In this document: piece by piece, positions 52,945 to 64,000 of the stretch
How positions within the stretch are numbered: the stretch's first letter is position 1
Layout of the letters: each line of letters opens with the position of its first letter
Assembly: GCA_003194525.1 (NCBI GenBank)
Contig: NBIV01000159.1
Coordinates: 110,589 to 174,588 of the forward strand
Length of the DNA stretch: 64,000 bases
Direction of reading: 5' to 3'
Source: Gracilariopsis chorda
Lineage: Eukaryota > Rhodophyta > Florideophyceae > Gracilariales > Gracilariaceae
Made by a program: the position numbers and the translations under genes
The notes under the pieces: model-generated
Told to the model about the DNA's origin: nothing
Database searches by the model: none
What the model saw: only the letters and a program-made list of their open reading frames with translations

Positions 52945-53091
52945 TGTTAGATGGCTGACTTTCACTCAGTGAGGTAGAGTTCTAGTCACATCTTTATATG
53001 GCAACTGTGCCTATGTGAAACCCTGTAAAATCAAAGGTACTAACTAGATCTGTGGCTAAAAGACAGGGAACTACACAATCCCGACATTACA
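52945..53091 (-). repeat. Possible short 5' LTR of copia F
   Basis: The coding strand starts TGTAATGTCGG and ends CATCTAACA, with CATATAAAG as a TATA box between. The length of 147 bp is short. No second copy exists in the window, so the ends are tentative. Confidence 0.3.
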
Positions 53092-53835
53092 TCAAACTAT
53101 CTTCAAGCTTACGAGAACATTAATGACACTGTCAATCTTACATCAACATATATGTCTTACGTGATATGTTCACGTTAGACCAAGGTGTCTCATGGCATAA
53201 TCAGTTCGCCATATTATCATTGCTGACAGACACAATTTCCTAGGACATCACGTACTCCTGAAAGCTTCTATTGATGCCAGCAATATGCAACAACATGTTT
53301 TGAACCAGAAACTGTCAATCATTCGAGAGTTCAACGCTGCTCTGACTCTCATTCGTTCTCTCAAACCTCACCTCCACTTTGATTCTCCGCAGGAACAACC
53401 TCCAAACCAACCTGAGCTAGTCAAAGTACTCAGCTTGGGTGATGCAGCCTCCGTAACGTCTTCGTATGGAAAGACTGGTCCGCTAACTGGTGCAATATTC
53501 GAATCGGAAGTTTCATCGTTTACCACTATATCGATTGGCACAGCTCAAAAAAACCGTGTTTCATTCTCATCGGTTGGCAGAACAAATCCAGCCGCTGCGT
53601 ACACAGCTGATCAGGCAGTCCGCATGACATATCTGACACACTTGGCTACATCCTGTCAATGAATGGAGATCGGTCACGCCCTCATCTCACCCTTTTAGTC
53701 AACTTATTGGTCTTTTGACCACTAGTACGACTCTTACCCAGCAGAAAGACTTTTGATTAAGACCCACGGTTGCTCCACCACGTTATTCTTTTGAATCGAA
53801 CGAAATCAAAAAGTTGATCTAGATAACGGGCCCTT
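53092..53835 (+). other. No firm gene; ORF 53285-53662 possibly a copia remnant
   Basis: The 125-codon ORF has no recognised domain. It lies just before a copia C-terminal motif and may be a frameshifted part of the same element. Confidence 0.25.
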
Positions 53836-53943
53836 TTAACCTATCTGATGCATTAACAAAGAGAAATCCTCAGGCTTTCACTTACCTGAACAAATCGATG
53901 ACGGAAGCGTCTATCCTGGAATCACTGCAAAAGTTTCTCTAAG
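53836..53943 (+). pseudogene. Copia C-terminus remnant
   Basis: LSDALTKRNPQAFTYLNK, then TEASILESLQKFL, resembles the ISDAMT...SLQSVMKE end of E1 RNase H. Confidence 0.5.
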
Positions 53944-53988
53944 CTACCTAAATGTGAAGTCGTGTGGTCTTTTGTCTAAGAACTATCG

Positions 53989-54615
53989 CTAGCTCCTAGC
54001 TCTCTTTCGTATTCGCTTTGAAGATCCATTCCTGTTATTCAGATGCGAGACCATTTGCTTCACAATCATGCGTATGTCGACTACTTTATCGATATGTTTT
54101 TGGCCTCCCATAAAGCATCTTAACGATTCTTTGCTGAGCTTAAGCGGGTATTGTTCGAAAGCATCCAAGATCTGTCTCAGCTTCGCATCAACGCATGCAA
54201 CGTGATCCACGTTCTTTCCTTGCAGTTGAACATGAAACCATCCGTTGGTTTGGTCCAACATCCAACCACTTCTATCTATCGACAACTCCTTGCTGATGCA
54301 GACCCTGTTCAGCGCCACCATCTTTGCGTTCTCGTTGATCCATTTGCTTGCATTGCTAAATGAAATCATGAATGGAAGCTTTCTCTTAAGCAGCATTTCA
54401 CGAGCATATTCGTGACTAACTGCCTCTGGAATTCTATTAACCGGTGATGCCTGCAAGCATAGTTCTCTTGTTCGGGAAATTTCCATACGATTTTCCTTCA
54501 GTGCGAACCGTTTTGATTTCTCAGTTACAGGTGGCACACCGCAAGTATAGACCCGAACTGGAACAAACGTATTTCGGACGCAGTAGTAATCAAGGCATTC
54601 TACGCATCCACACAA
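53989..54615 (-). CDS. Hypothetical protein
   Basis: 208 codons with ATG, mixed composition, a basic C-terminus (SSKRIRKRARS) and a segment GWFHVQLQGKNVDHVACVDA. No signal peptide or membrane segment, and no family recognised. It lies between copia remnants, so it may belong to a mobile element. Promoter and poly(A) signals were not found. Confidence 0.3.
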   Translation of the reverse strand: MCGCVECLDYYCVRNTFVPVRVYTCGVPPVTEKSKRFALKENRMEISRTRELCLQASPVNRIPEAVSHEYAREMLLKRKLPFMISFSNASKWINENAKMVALNRVCISKELSIDRSGWMLDQTNGWFHVQLQGKNVDHVACVDAKLRQILDAFEQYPLKLSKESLRCFMGGQKHIDKVVDIRMIVKQMVSHLNNRNGSSKRIRKRARS

Positions 54616-57600
54616 TTGTTCGGTGGTAGTGTGGTGGAGTCTGTTAAGCCATCGTGCTCAGTACTAAAGAGTATACCTCTACTTCAGATACCCTGATGTG
54701 CCAACACATTCACAAGTACAACTCTACTGAGGGTATGCAAATGCACATCGTGTCAACCATAAATCGGTTCATCATGATCTTTTCCATAGTATCGGGGACT
54801 AACTACGCTTTGCACATTAACTGAAGTTCGCAGCACAGTGCTGTGAGGGAGAAATATAACCGTGTCAACACCCCACTCCTCCGCATTTCGATCCTGTTCA
54901 TACAATCCCATGCGCGACGGAAGATCATGGTGCAAATATTTGCCTGGCCGCTCGAAGAACACTGGGCTTTGGAATTACCCCCGATTTTTTTTCATCTCTG
55001 CTCTTCTGACCAGGCAATGATGGCCAAAAATATGCTCCAGCATGTACTTTTCACGTCCATTGCAGTCTTGTACTGCAATTCTAACTACTTCTTGCATAAC
55101 CCATTTCCCGTCTGAGACTTTTGTAAACATAGGCTTTGGCTCACTTTATTCTTCGCCATCATATACCACCACCATGCTATGGTCTCCGGCGATCGTCGCC
55201 ATGAACTTTTGAACTGTAACCGCTTCCTCAAGTATTCCGAGTCGTGCATCGTGCCAAACTCTTCTTATCTTCCTCTGTATCATTCGCTTCATTTTCGCTC
55301 TACTACTCGCTTTGCTGTTCAGTTCTGCTCAGTCCTGTTATGTTATTTTCGCTTTGTTTCGCCACGCCGCTCCTGCTTTGCTTCGTTATGCAAACCAAGT
55401 TGCAGAGTAATGCCTCCAAGTCCCTCCTAATTACTCAAATAATGGGCTCTTTACTGACGTCGCTACCTCACCTGCTACAATACTAGACGGCGGTGGTGGT
55501 TACCTATATATTGTTCACACTGTCGCGCCATTTTGGTCAAGACTAACCGCAGTTTGAGTTTTCGCTGTCGCCTCTACCGTTTTGAACAGCGTCTGTGCAT
55601 CTAACAGATTCTTTTTGTGTGCGCACTGCATAACTTTTCACGAGTTTGCATTCGCTTGCAAAGTTCGGTCCCGTTCCCCACAAAGGAGTGGGGTGTAACA
55701 GCCTGTCCTATTACGCGGTACTATCACTAGGATGCGGTGCTACTCAGACGTAGCTCAGTGAGCTCGGCGGGCTGATGGCGCTGCTCACGCAAGATACTTC
55801 GAAAATCAACTTTGCTATACAATTAATATGGCCGTCGCCCGACCAGCGCGGTAAAGCGGAGGCAAGAGGCCAGAGATTTGATCGCTTTGCGTTCCCCTGT
55901 CTGTGCGCACCCTAGCAAACATTCCCCGCGCAACCATGCCCAACTCTACCCCAGTATCAATCATCTTTATCACGACATACTTTAAAATGGCAACGCCAAG
56001 CACATGTCACGGGACATAGCCCAAGAACCAGTGAATTATGCCAATAAGGATATGCATTGCGACAAACGGTATAAAACACGAGAGTTAGGCACAGCCAACT
56101 ACGCCCTGTCGTATTTAGCAATCCTTTTTGCGTGTCAACATTCAAGCGGTCGACAATCTGAAATCTAATCCTGGTTTACCTGTGAAGCGATAGAGAAAAC
56201 ATCTATCTTGACGGTTGAAATGAAGGCACTATTACACTATTAGAACCTGACTGCAACTCTAGCCTTAAGAGTAGCGGTTTCGTATCGTTCCTCCTTTTTG
56301 ATCTCGACAATGCTCTCTTCATTTCGCTCTGGGGAGCAGATGTTTCGTTTGAGGCCTCCTTTGCTGCGGCGTTTGGCCGCCACTTCTTCCCTTCTTCATT
56401 CATCTCCACTTCGAGCGAGAACGCCAGGAGCGGGGCACATGGTTCCTTAATGTACTGATGAAGCTGAAGCTGAGGAACGTTCAGCTAGGCTGAATTCTAC
56501 AGAAGCTCATGATTGCAAATCTAGTCAAGTTATCCATACTTACTGCACTGCAATCGGATGGCGGCAGGTTGGTACGTCACCAACTCTAGGATCTTGCTAC
56601 GGATTGCTACATGTTGTTAGGATTGTTTCGCAGTTCCGCTTCCTCTCTTGCTTGTATATCTCTTCGAGCTGATAACTGATTCCGAATCATGACCGTCGCT
56701 CTCAAATTGGCACTGCGAGGAAAGATTGCTGTGCAAGCGAAGATAAACAAATCAGAACAGATTGCTTCACACCTGTTAACAAAAAGAAAAGTGTGTACAA
56801 AACCACAAAAGTTTCCGCGGTTAAGAGACGTACAGTTTTGACTATAAGTAAGTAGGTCAGAACGCCAGGCATGAGGACCCTGTTGCTTGAATTCGCGTAT
56901 TATTGGCGATGGGCATTGGGATATCGATTTTACAGAGTTCTGGAACGAGGCTGTAGCATTTGACAAGGACAGCGGAATGTGGAAATGTGTTGAGTGCTGC
57001 CGTATAGGGCTCTTGCATGTATGACAAAAACAGCATGCGCCCACCAGCCGGGAGGGGCCGGTGTACAAGAAAGAGTAAGACCGGTATCTTTAGAAAGGAC
57101 TACACGTCTGACCACTATTCAGATGGCGGTATTCATAGAAGTAGGACAACAACGCGGCTCGCAACTGCTGCGTCGAAGTTTCCACTGGCAGACGTGAACG
57201 CATCGTGCGAGAGTCAATCCTTTAGAACCAATACATCATGAAAAAGAAGCTGCAGAGGTTACGATGGGGATTTCGGACGGATAGCAGTATGCCACAAGTT
57301 TGGATATTAGCGAACGAGCATGCCCTGGTCATGTGCGGTTTCAATTGTTCCAGTCGAAAGCACTGGCCCCTCCGCAAGAAATTACGCACGGGAAGGTAAG
57401 GCGAAGACGAATTACAGTGATCTCGAGCGGCGACGCTGGGGTGCCCGAAAGAATAAACTGCACAGCTGTACACTATGCAACGGCACCCGTCCAACACAAT
57501 CTGCCAGAATGGCGCAACTCCGTAGCGCCGTTTTGAGGCCTTTGCCTTAGAGAAGGTGTCATATCGAAGTCAATCTCAACAAGCGACGCCATGCTCTCTG

Positions 57601-58254
57601 CTCTTTCGTATATCCATGCGAAATTTTGCTTCCTGGAAGTGAACAGGTCGAAGAAGAGCTGGGTGACCCCAACCAGCGTCAGATTTTGCCAACCACTTCG
57701 AACTATTTCTCTTGGACGTTGAGCAAAATACTTGGCATGCTCTTGAGATGCCTTTTAAGTGCATAGATCTGTTCAGAGGATACTTTCGTGACAAACTGAC
57801 GAAAATCTCGATCGATCAACAAGTGTTGAGGTTTGATTCTAAGAGAAACGCTCAATAAAGAGAACAGAGTCACATCCAGTTTCATAAGTTGTTTCACCTC
57901 AGTATCTCGTGCCTCCATCGGAGTTGGTACATTCTACTGTGGTTCTCAAGGGGCTATAGAGACAGCAAAAAGCTGCACCGAACGCCAAAAAGTCCTCAAT
58001 GTCAAATAGAACAACTAAACATAGGATCGAGATCTGATACCATCAAAGTAAACTCTGAACGTGTATTGGAGACTATCAGCAACACATTACACATGAAAGC
58101 GATTAAGATGCTGGTAGATAAACACCTGCATGGGCATTGTATAGCCACAACTGCAAACCATATGATAAGATCATTCCATTTCGCTTGGATACGAAATAAA
58201 CTTGATGTTAGTAATAGATCACCTAGAATACGAACATGGCCAAGGATTCTAATC
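54616..58254. other. No supportable gene
   Basis: Many ORFs of 60-200 codons on both strands, none with a motif. The 201-codon plus-strand ORF at 57889-58494 lies partly antisense to the better ORF at 58255. Nothing else was seen. Confidence 0.35.
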
Positions 58255-58773
58255 TTACTCATCGTCAAAGTCATCTCCGCCAAGATGGGGGTAGAACGGC
58301 ACAAATCCATTCACAGAGGGAGAAAAAGGATTCTTGACGTCCTCTGCGTCATAAGGTTTTTTCGCGGATACTCGTTTACCACGTTGATTGGAGTTCACGC
58401 TCACATTGAAGTTCTCTTCCACCTGGTCAGCAAGCAAACAGTCGGGGTCTGTCGAGGACGAACCAATCTTCTGCGTTATACGCTTCCTTTTTGATGTTGA
58501 AGGCCAGAAAAAGGGGATAGCAGGCGTGTCGGGAGAGATAGGCATTGTGAGAGACTTATGTGAGGAGAGATTGTTGGGTTCGGAAGAGGCTCCAGTGCCG
58601 GAGGGGTCGGAAGCCCTGGCCATAGCGTAAGCAGGATTGGGCTGGGTTGGAGTGATCAGAGGTTCATCTTCATACGTTGGCATAGCCGAATCTGTTTCTC
58701 CTAGATCATTTGTATTTGACAGTCGTAATGTACGTCCTGGTTGCTGAGGCGACATGTTATGTATGATCTCCAA
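58255..58773 (-). CDS. Hypothetical disordered protein with acidic tail
   Basis: 172 codons rich in Ser, Pro, Thr and Asn with a basic patch (STSKRKRITQKIG) and the acidic end HLGGDDFDDE. Such biased, non-random composition suggests real coding. The frame just upstream (58701-59189, another frame, including SWLITNTGALESHLRLEVD) may be the N-terminal part joined by a frameshift or intron. It could be a nuclear protein or part of a mobile element. No family recognised. Confidence 0.35.
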   Translation of the reverse strand: MEIIHNMSPQQPGRTLRLSNTNDLGETDSAMPTYEDEPLITPTQPNPAYAMARASDPSGTGASSEPNNLSSHKSLTMPISPDTPAIPFFWPSTSKRKRITQKIGSSSTDPDCLLADQVEENFNVSVNSNQRGKRVSAKKPYDAEDVKNPFSPSVNGFVPFYPHLGGDDFDDE

Positions 58774-59189
58774 GACAGAGTAGTGAAGCGGGCCTCTGAG
58801 TTGTATACGAAATTTTTATCAACCTCGAGGCGCAAGTGTGATTCAAGAGCACCAGTGTTTGTGATGAGCCAAGAATCCAAGAACAGGATACCTGAATGAT
58901 GGGGGAAGGCTAGAGCGACCCCAACATAGTGGGCTATGCTCAAGTATTGGGAAAGGCCGCCGTCCACTTTCGTCGATGTACAAGTGCACACTTGTACAGC
59001 TTCGAAGCGTATGTAAGCAGCAAAGGAATTTGAAGTAACGTAGGAGGAAACCTGTTGCACTGGACGTTGCGGGATTAATGGTCTCAGGGCCAACTGCTGA
59101 CTTGATAATTCATCGCATAAACAGCACAAGACAAGGAGCTGTTCACAAAAAAACTTGCGCTTCGTTTTCTCACGCGACTGACGCGGCAC
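58701..59189 (-). CDS. Hypothetical ORF, possible upstream part of 58255-58773
   Basis: 162 codons from an ATG (MPRQSREKTKRK). The sequence has a plausible globular mix up to about residue 140 (ATSTKVDGGLSQ-like region to SEARFTTLSWRS) and then overlaps the next ORF in another frame. No domain recognised. Support comes only from length and adjacency. Confidence 0.25.
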   Translation of the reverse strand: MPRQSREKTKRKFFCEQLLVLCCLCDELSSQQLALRPLIPQRPVQQVSSYVTSNSFAAYIRFEAVQVCTCTSTKVDGGLSQYLSIAHYVGVALAFPHHSGILFLDSWLITNTGALESHLRLEVDKNFVYNSEARFTTLSWRSYITCRLSNQDVHYDCQIQMI

Positions 59190-59207
59190 ATCACCGCTTT
59201 TGTGCGC

Positions 59208-59230
59208 GTTCCACGTCCCTTACGTGGAAC
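59208..59230. repeat. Perfect 9-bp hairpin with 5-base loop
   Basis: GTTCCACGT, loop CCCTT, ACGTGGAAC. It is close to the start of the minus-strand ORF at 59189. Confidence 0.8.
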
Positions 59231-62200
59231 TGAGGGGGTGGAAAAAGCCTATGCTGGGCCGGTGGGTGTATATCCCGGGTCCCATCGGGGTACCTTCGTA
59301 CCCTCTGCTTCGAGACCTGCAAGGTGTACACGGTTTGTTTCTATTGTAATAGCTTTGTATGCCAACAGATGCACTGCTAGACGCTGGCCACGTTAACAGA
59401 CTGAAAGACATCTGAACTTACTTCTGCGCTTTGTCTCCGGTTAGCTGATATCTTCACGACGCTTTGTTCCTACGATCTACTCTCAGCTTCTAGGCAAGAA
59501 CCCACATGATTTCCTTCTTGAAGACCAAAACTTGCAATTATATTTATATAGTATGTGCTATCATGAGATAAAGAGCATAGTATGGTAGCACCACGGCAGT
59601 AGCATGAATGGGATGAAAGAAGCAGTGTGCTTCGGAGAGGTTCTATGCCTCTGTGTTTACTGAAGGCGAGAGAGTACATGCGTAAACACGAGTTTGCGCG
59701 GCGGTATACTGTGGTTCTAGATTGGACTCCGTCCGAGGAGCGGCTATCAGAAAATGGTAGATTGGCACCCAAAGTGGGTTGGATTGATTTACCATGTCCA
59801 GAACAGGATAGGCTTAGCTACAAGTATCTGGTGGAAGCTTGTTCGTACTTCTTGACGTCTATCGCTTCAATACGGTTTCTCATTGAAGTGGAAGACGTCA
59901 CATCGCTCGTCGATCTCGGTGATAACCCATAGCTACCCAAACAACATGAGTAGTTCAGTAGTTCTATGAGAGATTACTAAATGATCCAATAACGCGTACT
60001 CTGAGGGGTATGTCGCGACGCAGTTAACCGCTTCACAGTTTTGGTGAAGTGCCTTGGCACTAAGGGCGGAGTTTTGAATGACAACGTTTCCACTTGTAAT
60101 CAGCCGGTTGGTTTTCTATGCCCGATGACGCACACCTGTGAATCGATTCCACTGCTATCTACCGTTGGTATAAGGTGAGACTTGAACTCACCGCCGTCAA
60201 GCCGATCGGCTGCGGTGTACTACCTCCAAGCTACAAACGGCGCATCACACATTCGCACCACCCCCTTCATTTCCATTCGTGCCATTCTCTTTTCTTAGTC
60301 TTGGATTGTTCAACATGACCCCTTCTCTCACGAGATGCGTTCGTGATATTAAGAATCAACTGAGAAACAACCGATGTCATCATCGGTGTACAATCAAGTA
60401 CATTTTCGAATCGTTGTTCTTGTACATTTTAGTAATGGAACCAATCCCATTCCGTTGCTACCGACGTCCTCTTTCCGACGAATCTTCCTCAGTTTGATCT
60501 CTCAATATCCGCACAGATGTCATCCGTACCGTCGTCATGAGTTTCGTCTGATTCAAACCCGCTTTCTTCGAGATAATGAAAGATACGTTCTGGCTTCTTG
60601 ATCCGTTTGTATTCGCTTCAAAACTTCGTGGCCGCTCAACAATCACAGAAATGGCAAAAAATCCTTCTTGAGGCTCATGCCATCGATGAACAAGCACTCG
60701 ATCCCTCTGATGAACCGGGATGAAAATAACGTGTACCATGAGATCAGGAGAGCAGTTGTTCTTCGGTTGCTTCTTGAACGCAATCTCACTCTTCCAAGCG
60801 CACAGCATACCATCCGCTATCACTAAAGAACGAGAAACAAAGCTGGGAGATAGCAACACAGTACAAGAGTACCTAGTGAAGGCTAAGCTTCAGAGAATAA
60901 ATCGGAAAACAATCGTTAGTGAAACCAAACTTTCTTGGCGCTTCGCAAATTTCAAGAGTTTCATTATGTTGTAGCATAACATGGATTCTCAGGAAGCCAC
61001 GCTATTTTATTGTGGTCGAAGTATTCGCTTAGAGGTATTCACACCTGGCAGCAGCAGCAAAGCTCCTATTACCGCCCATTATTTCAATACTCGGTATGTC
61101 TTTGAACTCTTCTTACCCATTCAACTCTTCTTAGATCTAGCATGCTGCGGAAGGAAATGAGGCAACAAGCAAGCCTCTCCATGAAAGCGTAAGCCGGTCG
61201 TATCACGTGATAGACCTTCTCCCGAAAACAAACCGATGGTCTCCATCAAATGCGCTTATAAGGTACTCAAAAACCTAGGACACTTCTTAAGGCGTCGTGT
61301 GACAAATCTTTCTTTTTCGATACAGGTCGCTCGGTCAGGTGAAACCAGAAGTTTGTCAGGATCGGCAAACCTCTCGATTGTCTTGTATCCTCTTTATGGC
61401 GTTCGCAACTTTGTGGATGTTTTTCGTTCGCTAACATCTGTGGCCAATGTAGCAAATGAGCGATATGCTCTTAATCCTGAGGGACCAGAGCTCGTACGGT
61501 ATGTGGCGCGCATCCCGAGCATGGGGTACGAAATGCTTGGTATACTGCTTTATTCAAGTCTCGTAGAGCTTACTACATGAAACGTCAGCAGTCCTTTTTG
61601 TACAAATGGTGTCAAAAGCAAGCACGAACTGCATTTGGAATGGGAGTTTTTGAATGAACGCTGATTCATTGATTGGTCATTGCTACGACATGCTGCCATG
61701 GAGCAGATTACGGCTAACGTGACGAAGTTGCAGATTTTTGTCGAGAACTGTGCTCATCTAGTCAGTGTTATTGGAATTTTGTTTGCCGACAATTAGCGCT
61801 CGATACATGTGTCAAAAGGAAGATACGCGAGGCCTCTGCTTCTTTGAGATATCTCATGAACGCCAGTTAAGTTCATTCATTTGGATTGCCATGTGCGTGA
61901 AGAAAGCAGCCACGAAGGGGAGAGGCGCGAAGGCGGCGCGGCCCCCATCGCCCGACGGCGCCGCATGCCATGTGAACGCTGAGGAAGCAATGGAGTGGCA
62001 TCAAGAAGCCAAAGGCCAGCCGACGGTGGTGGTGCAGTTGCACTGTATGAACCGTGTACAGCCCATACAACACTCCACCATCAGTTCCCAGCACATCACC
62101 TGCCAGTTTAGCGGTTCCAGCTCATGTGCTAGACGGCCTCCCCTTTCCCGCTCCCAAATCCCAAAACTTACATACCCATTCTCCTAATTGGGTGACTACC

Positions 62201-63464
62201 GTGCAACAAACACAGTGATTGCGCGATAATCCAAGCCCAACAGCCCCAATCCAAGCCAGCTCAATTCCACCGCTTACCGGCGTATTCCGCAATCTATTGC
62301 CGTAGCCTTCTCCCATCGCTAAAGCCATTCGCATTCCGCAATTGCCAATGTCTTCCAGCTCATCGTCTACTAATGACGATGAAACAGTGACCAGCAGTGT
62401 ATAACTATTATTTATTCTGCGCAATCAAAACAAAAGCATACAAACAAAGGACATCCTGGCTTCTTTTTTGGCAGACAATCAAACCGTAAGATCAATCGTA
62501 AACAAGGAATGAAACAACTTGACCTCGGTTAATTTTGCAGGCATAGTGCAAATCCACTGGGTTTTAGAACGCATGAATGAATGAAGATATGGAGTAAGGC
62601 GGACAACTTATAAGAACTTAAGAACTGCTCTTTGTATGACAGCTTATTAGACCTCGGTAGAAATAGGTGTCGAGAGGTAAGAAACGAGCGATAAGAGCGC
62701 CGACCAGCGGGGCGATGGCTGTGCGGGCGGAGAGGGCGTTGTTGTTGGCGGTGGTTCGGTACACATTGTGGAGAGAGGGCGAGTGATGGCAATGGAAGAA
62801 CGGCGGTGGCAGTGGAGGCGAGGGTGATACGCTTTCGCTGGCGAGGCGGCTGTTAGAGAATCTCCACTCATTTCACAAGCTCCGAATTGTAGGAGATTTT
62901 GAAAAATGGAGTGCTGAGCCCTCTCGCCTCCCCGTAACTCATTCCAAATCCAGTTGAAGCGCGGTACCTTCGTACTCCGATTCGCGACAGGCGCGCTCCG
63001 AACATGAAACTGCGCCATATCCGCCGCAGCCCGCGGAGCTCCCGCGTTTTGACTTTCAAACTTCACAGCACACCGCGCACTTGCGTGTGTTTTGGTTCTT
63101 TGCAGGTCGCCCCGGCAACTCGCGGTGTCTCCCGTGAATGGGTTTGCCTTTGCGGATCGCCTTTCGCTACTTTGCGATGTTTCCCGCGAAGCAAACCGCT
63201 ATCGCGTGGAATATCTTATGCTGTCTCGCCACTTTTGGCAAACGCTCTCAATATGAGTCGCACATATCTGCTTTGCAGCTACATCATCAGTGCTTGAGTG
63301 GCCCTGTACTAAACTGTGGCATTCAAGAGTTGTAGTTTACACTCCTACCATATCGATGTTGCAACACGTCGGTGGGAGTTAGTTCACAAGGAAGGACTCC
63401 AACACTGCAGTTTATTTTTGGATTTGAAGCCAGCCATTTCATGCGATGCGAGCAGCATTGGTCA
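59231..63464. other. No supportable gene
   Basis: ORFs of about 100-140 codons (59627-59932, 60458-60859, 61236-61580, 61765-62187, 62647-63066) show no motif, signal or neighbour relation. No repeat matching the rest of the window was noticed. Confidence 0.35.
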
Positions 63465-64000
63465 GTATTAGGGAGCAAATATCAGGCCCAGTTCGTTTTT
63501 CGGACTCGCTGAGTCCAGTTCTCGCTCTTCAAAAGTCTGTCCGACGACATTGTTTTTAGCGCTCAAACAGCTCACTTCTCTCGTAGGCGAGATTGATAGC
63601 ACACATCCATTCATATCATCTGGATACCGGCACATATTGAATAGATCATAACGAGCGAGTGGACAACCTGGCAAAGTCAGGCTTTGGAGCTGCTACTGAC
63701 ATCTCAAGTAGCAGTGCCAATAGAACTTCTTGATTGCGAAAGCACGCATACAGAAGACTGCACATACTCATGGCCTTTAACGACAATGTGCTGATTTTAT
63801 GAAGTCCGACGCGGAAGCAAGAACAGCAGAGGTGTTATTAGCACTATTCTTTACGGGGCTCGTGTCAAATCTACATCCGATAGCGACATACCGCGAAAGA
63901 AACGCTGTATGTGTGACTATCCGCGCAGGGAAAAGAAGGATGTTGAACACTACGTGCTCCGATGTCAGTTGACTAAACACGCCAGGAGAGAACACTTTCC
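63465..64000 (+). mobile_element. LINE 3' fragment, copy 2 (runs off the window)
   Basis: Inverted match to 22703-23560. It lacks the 200-bp insertion and continues past the point where E1 entered copy 1 (63569 here). The C-terminal coding part begins MKSDAEARTAEVLLALFFTG near 63799. A one-base deletion near 63898 (CGCGAAAGAAA versus CGCGAGAAGAAA) shifts the frame before the Cys/His cluster. Confidence 0.6.

Larger units (their letters stand above)
51038..53091 (-). mobile_element. Copia element F, 3'-truncated
   Basis: A probable short 5' LTR (52945-53091), gag, protease and integrase in one frame, then abrupt replacement by the SINE-like copy. RT, RNase H and the 3' LTR are absent. Confidence 0.75.

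Noticed and set aside
1-64000. CRISPR array, bacterial operon, rRNA or plasmid origin
   Set aside because: No regularly spaced short repeats or conserved rRNA segments were seen, and the gene content is eukaryotic and retroelement-dominated.

Overview
This window reads as nuclear DNA of an intron-poor eukaryote with a repeat-rich genome. Two genes have TATA boxes about 100-130 bases before the start codon and AATAAA signals after the stop. At least one member of each of these groups is present: Harbinger, Tc1/mariner, Ty1/copia, Ty3/gypsy and non-LTR elements. A multicellular red alga (Chondrus-like) is my best guess from the mix of compact secreted-protein genes, gypsy pol of the oomycete/alga type and a divergent copia lineage. 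That is inference, not proof. No rRNA, CRISPR array or bacterial-type operon was seen.

Layout. 0-2.7 kb: a PIF/Harbinger transposon cut by the window edge, then degenerate LTR/gag-like sequence. 2.7-4.4 kb: AT-rich, gene-free. 4.4-5.6 kb: a complete Tc1/mariner element with one frameshift. 5.6-20.4 kb is the host-gene part. It holds a 1083-residue secreted collagen-like/helical protein (7740-10991), two paralogous small secreted proteins in opposite orientation (13250-13996 minus, 17571-18302 plus), a doubtful ORF near 19.9 kb, and a cluster of near-perfect hairpins just after the collagen-like gene.

22.7-47.7 kb is a retrotransposon nest. A copia element (E1, 23561-40410) landed in a LINE fragment. 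It was later split by two gypsy elements with nearly identical LTRs: gypsy-1 (24524-29884, target duplication ATCTA) and gypsy-2 (31144-36728, duplication ATTG). E1 abuts a truncated chromovirus-type gypsy (D, 40411-47681), which is itself split by an older oomycete-type gypsy (C, 40858-46010). From 47.7 to 54 kb is a mosaic of two copies of a possible tRNA-derived SINE, broken copia pieces and a 3'-truncated copia (F). 54-63.4 kb holds only unrecognised ORFs. The window ends in a second, inverted copy of the LINE fragment, which preserves the sequence as it was before E1 and a 200-bp element inserted in the first copy.

The coding elements do not form a pathway. The host genes that can be supported all encode secreted, probably wall or extracellular proteins of unknown function. 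Mobile elements are broken mainly by in-frame stops that look like C-to-T changes and by single-base length changes in short homopolymers.
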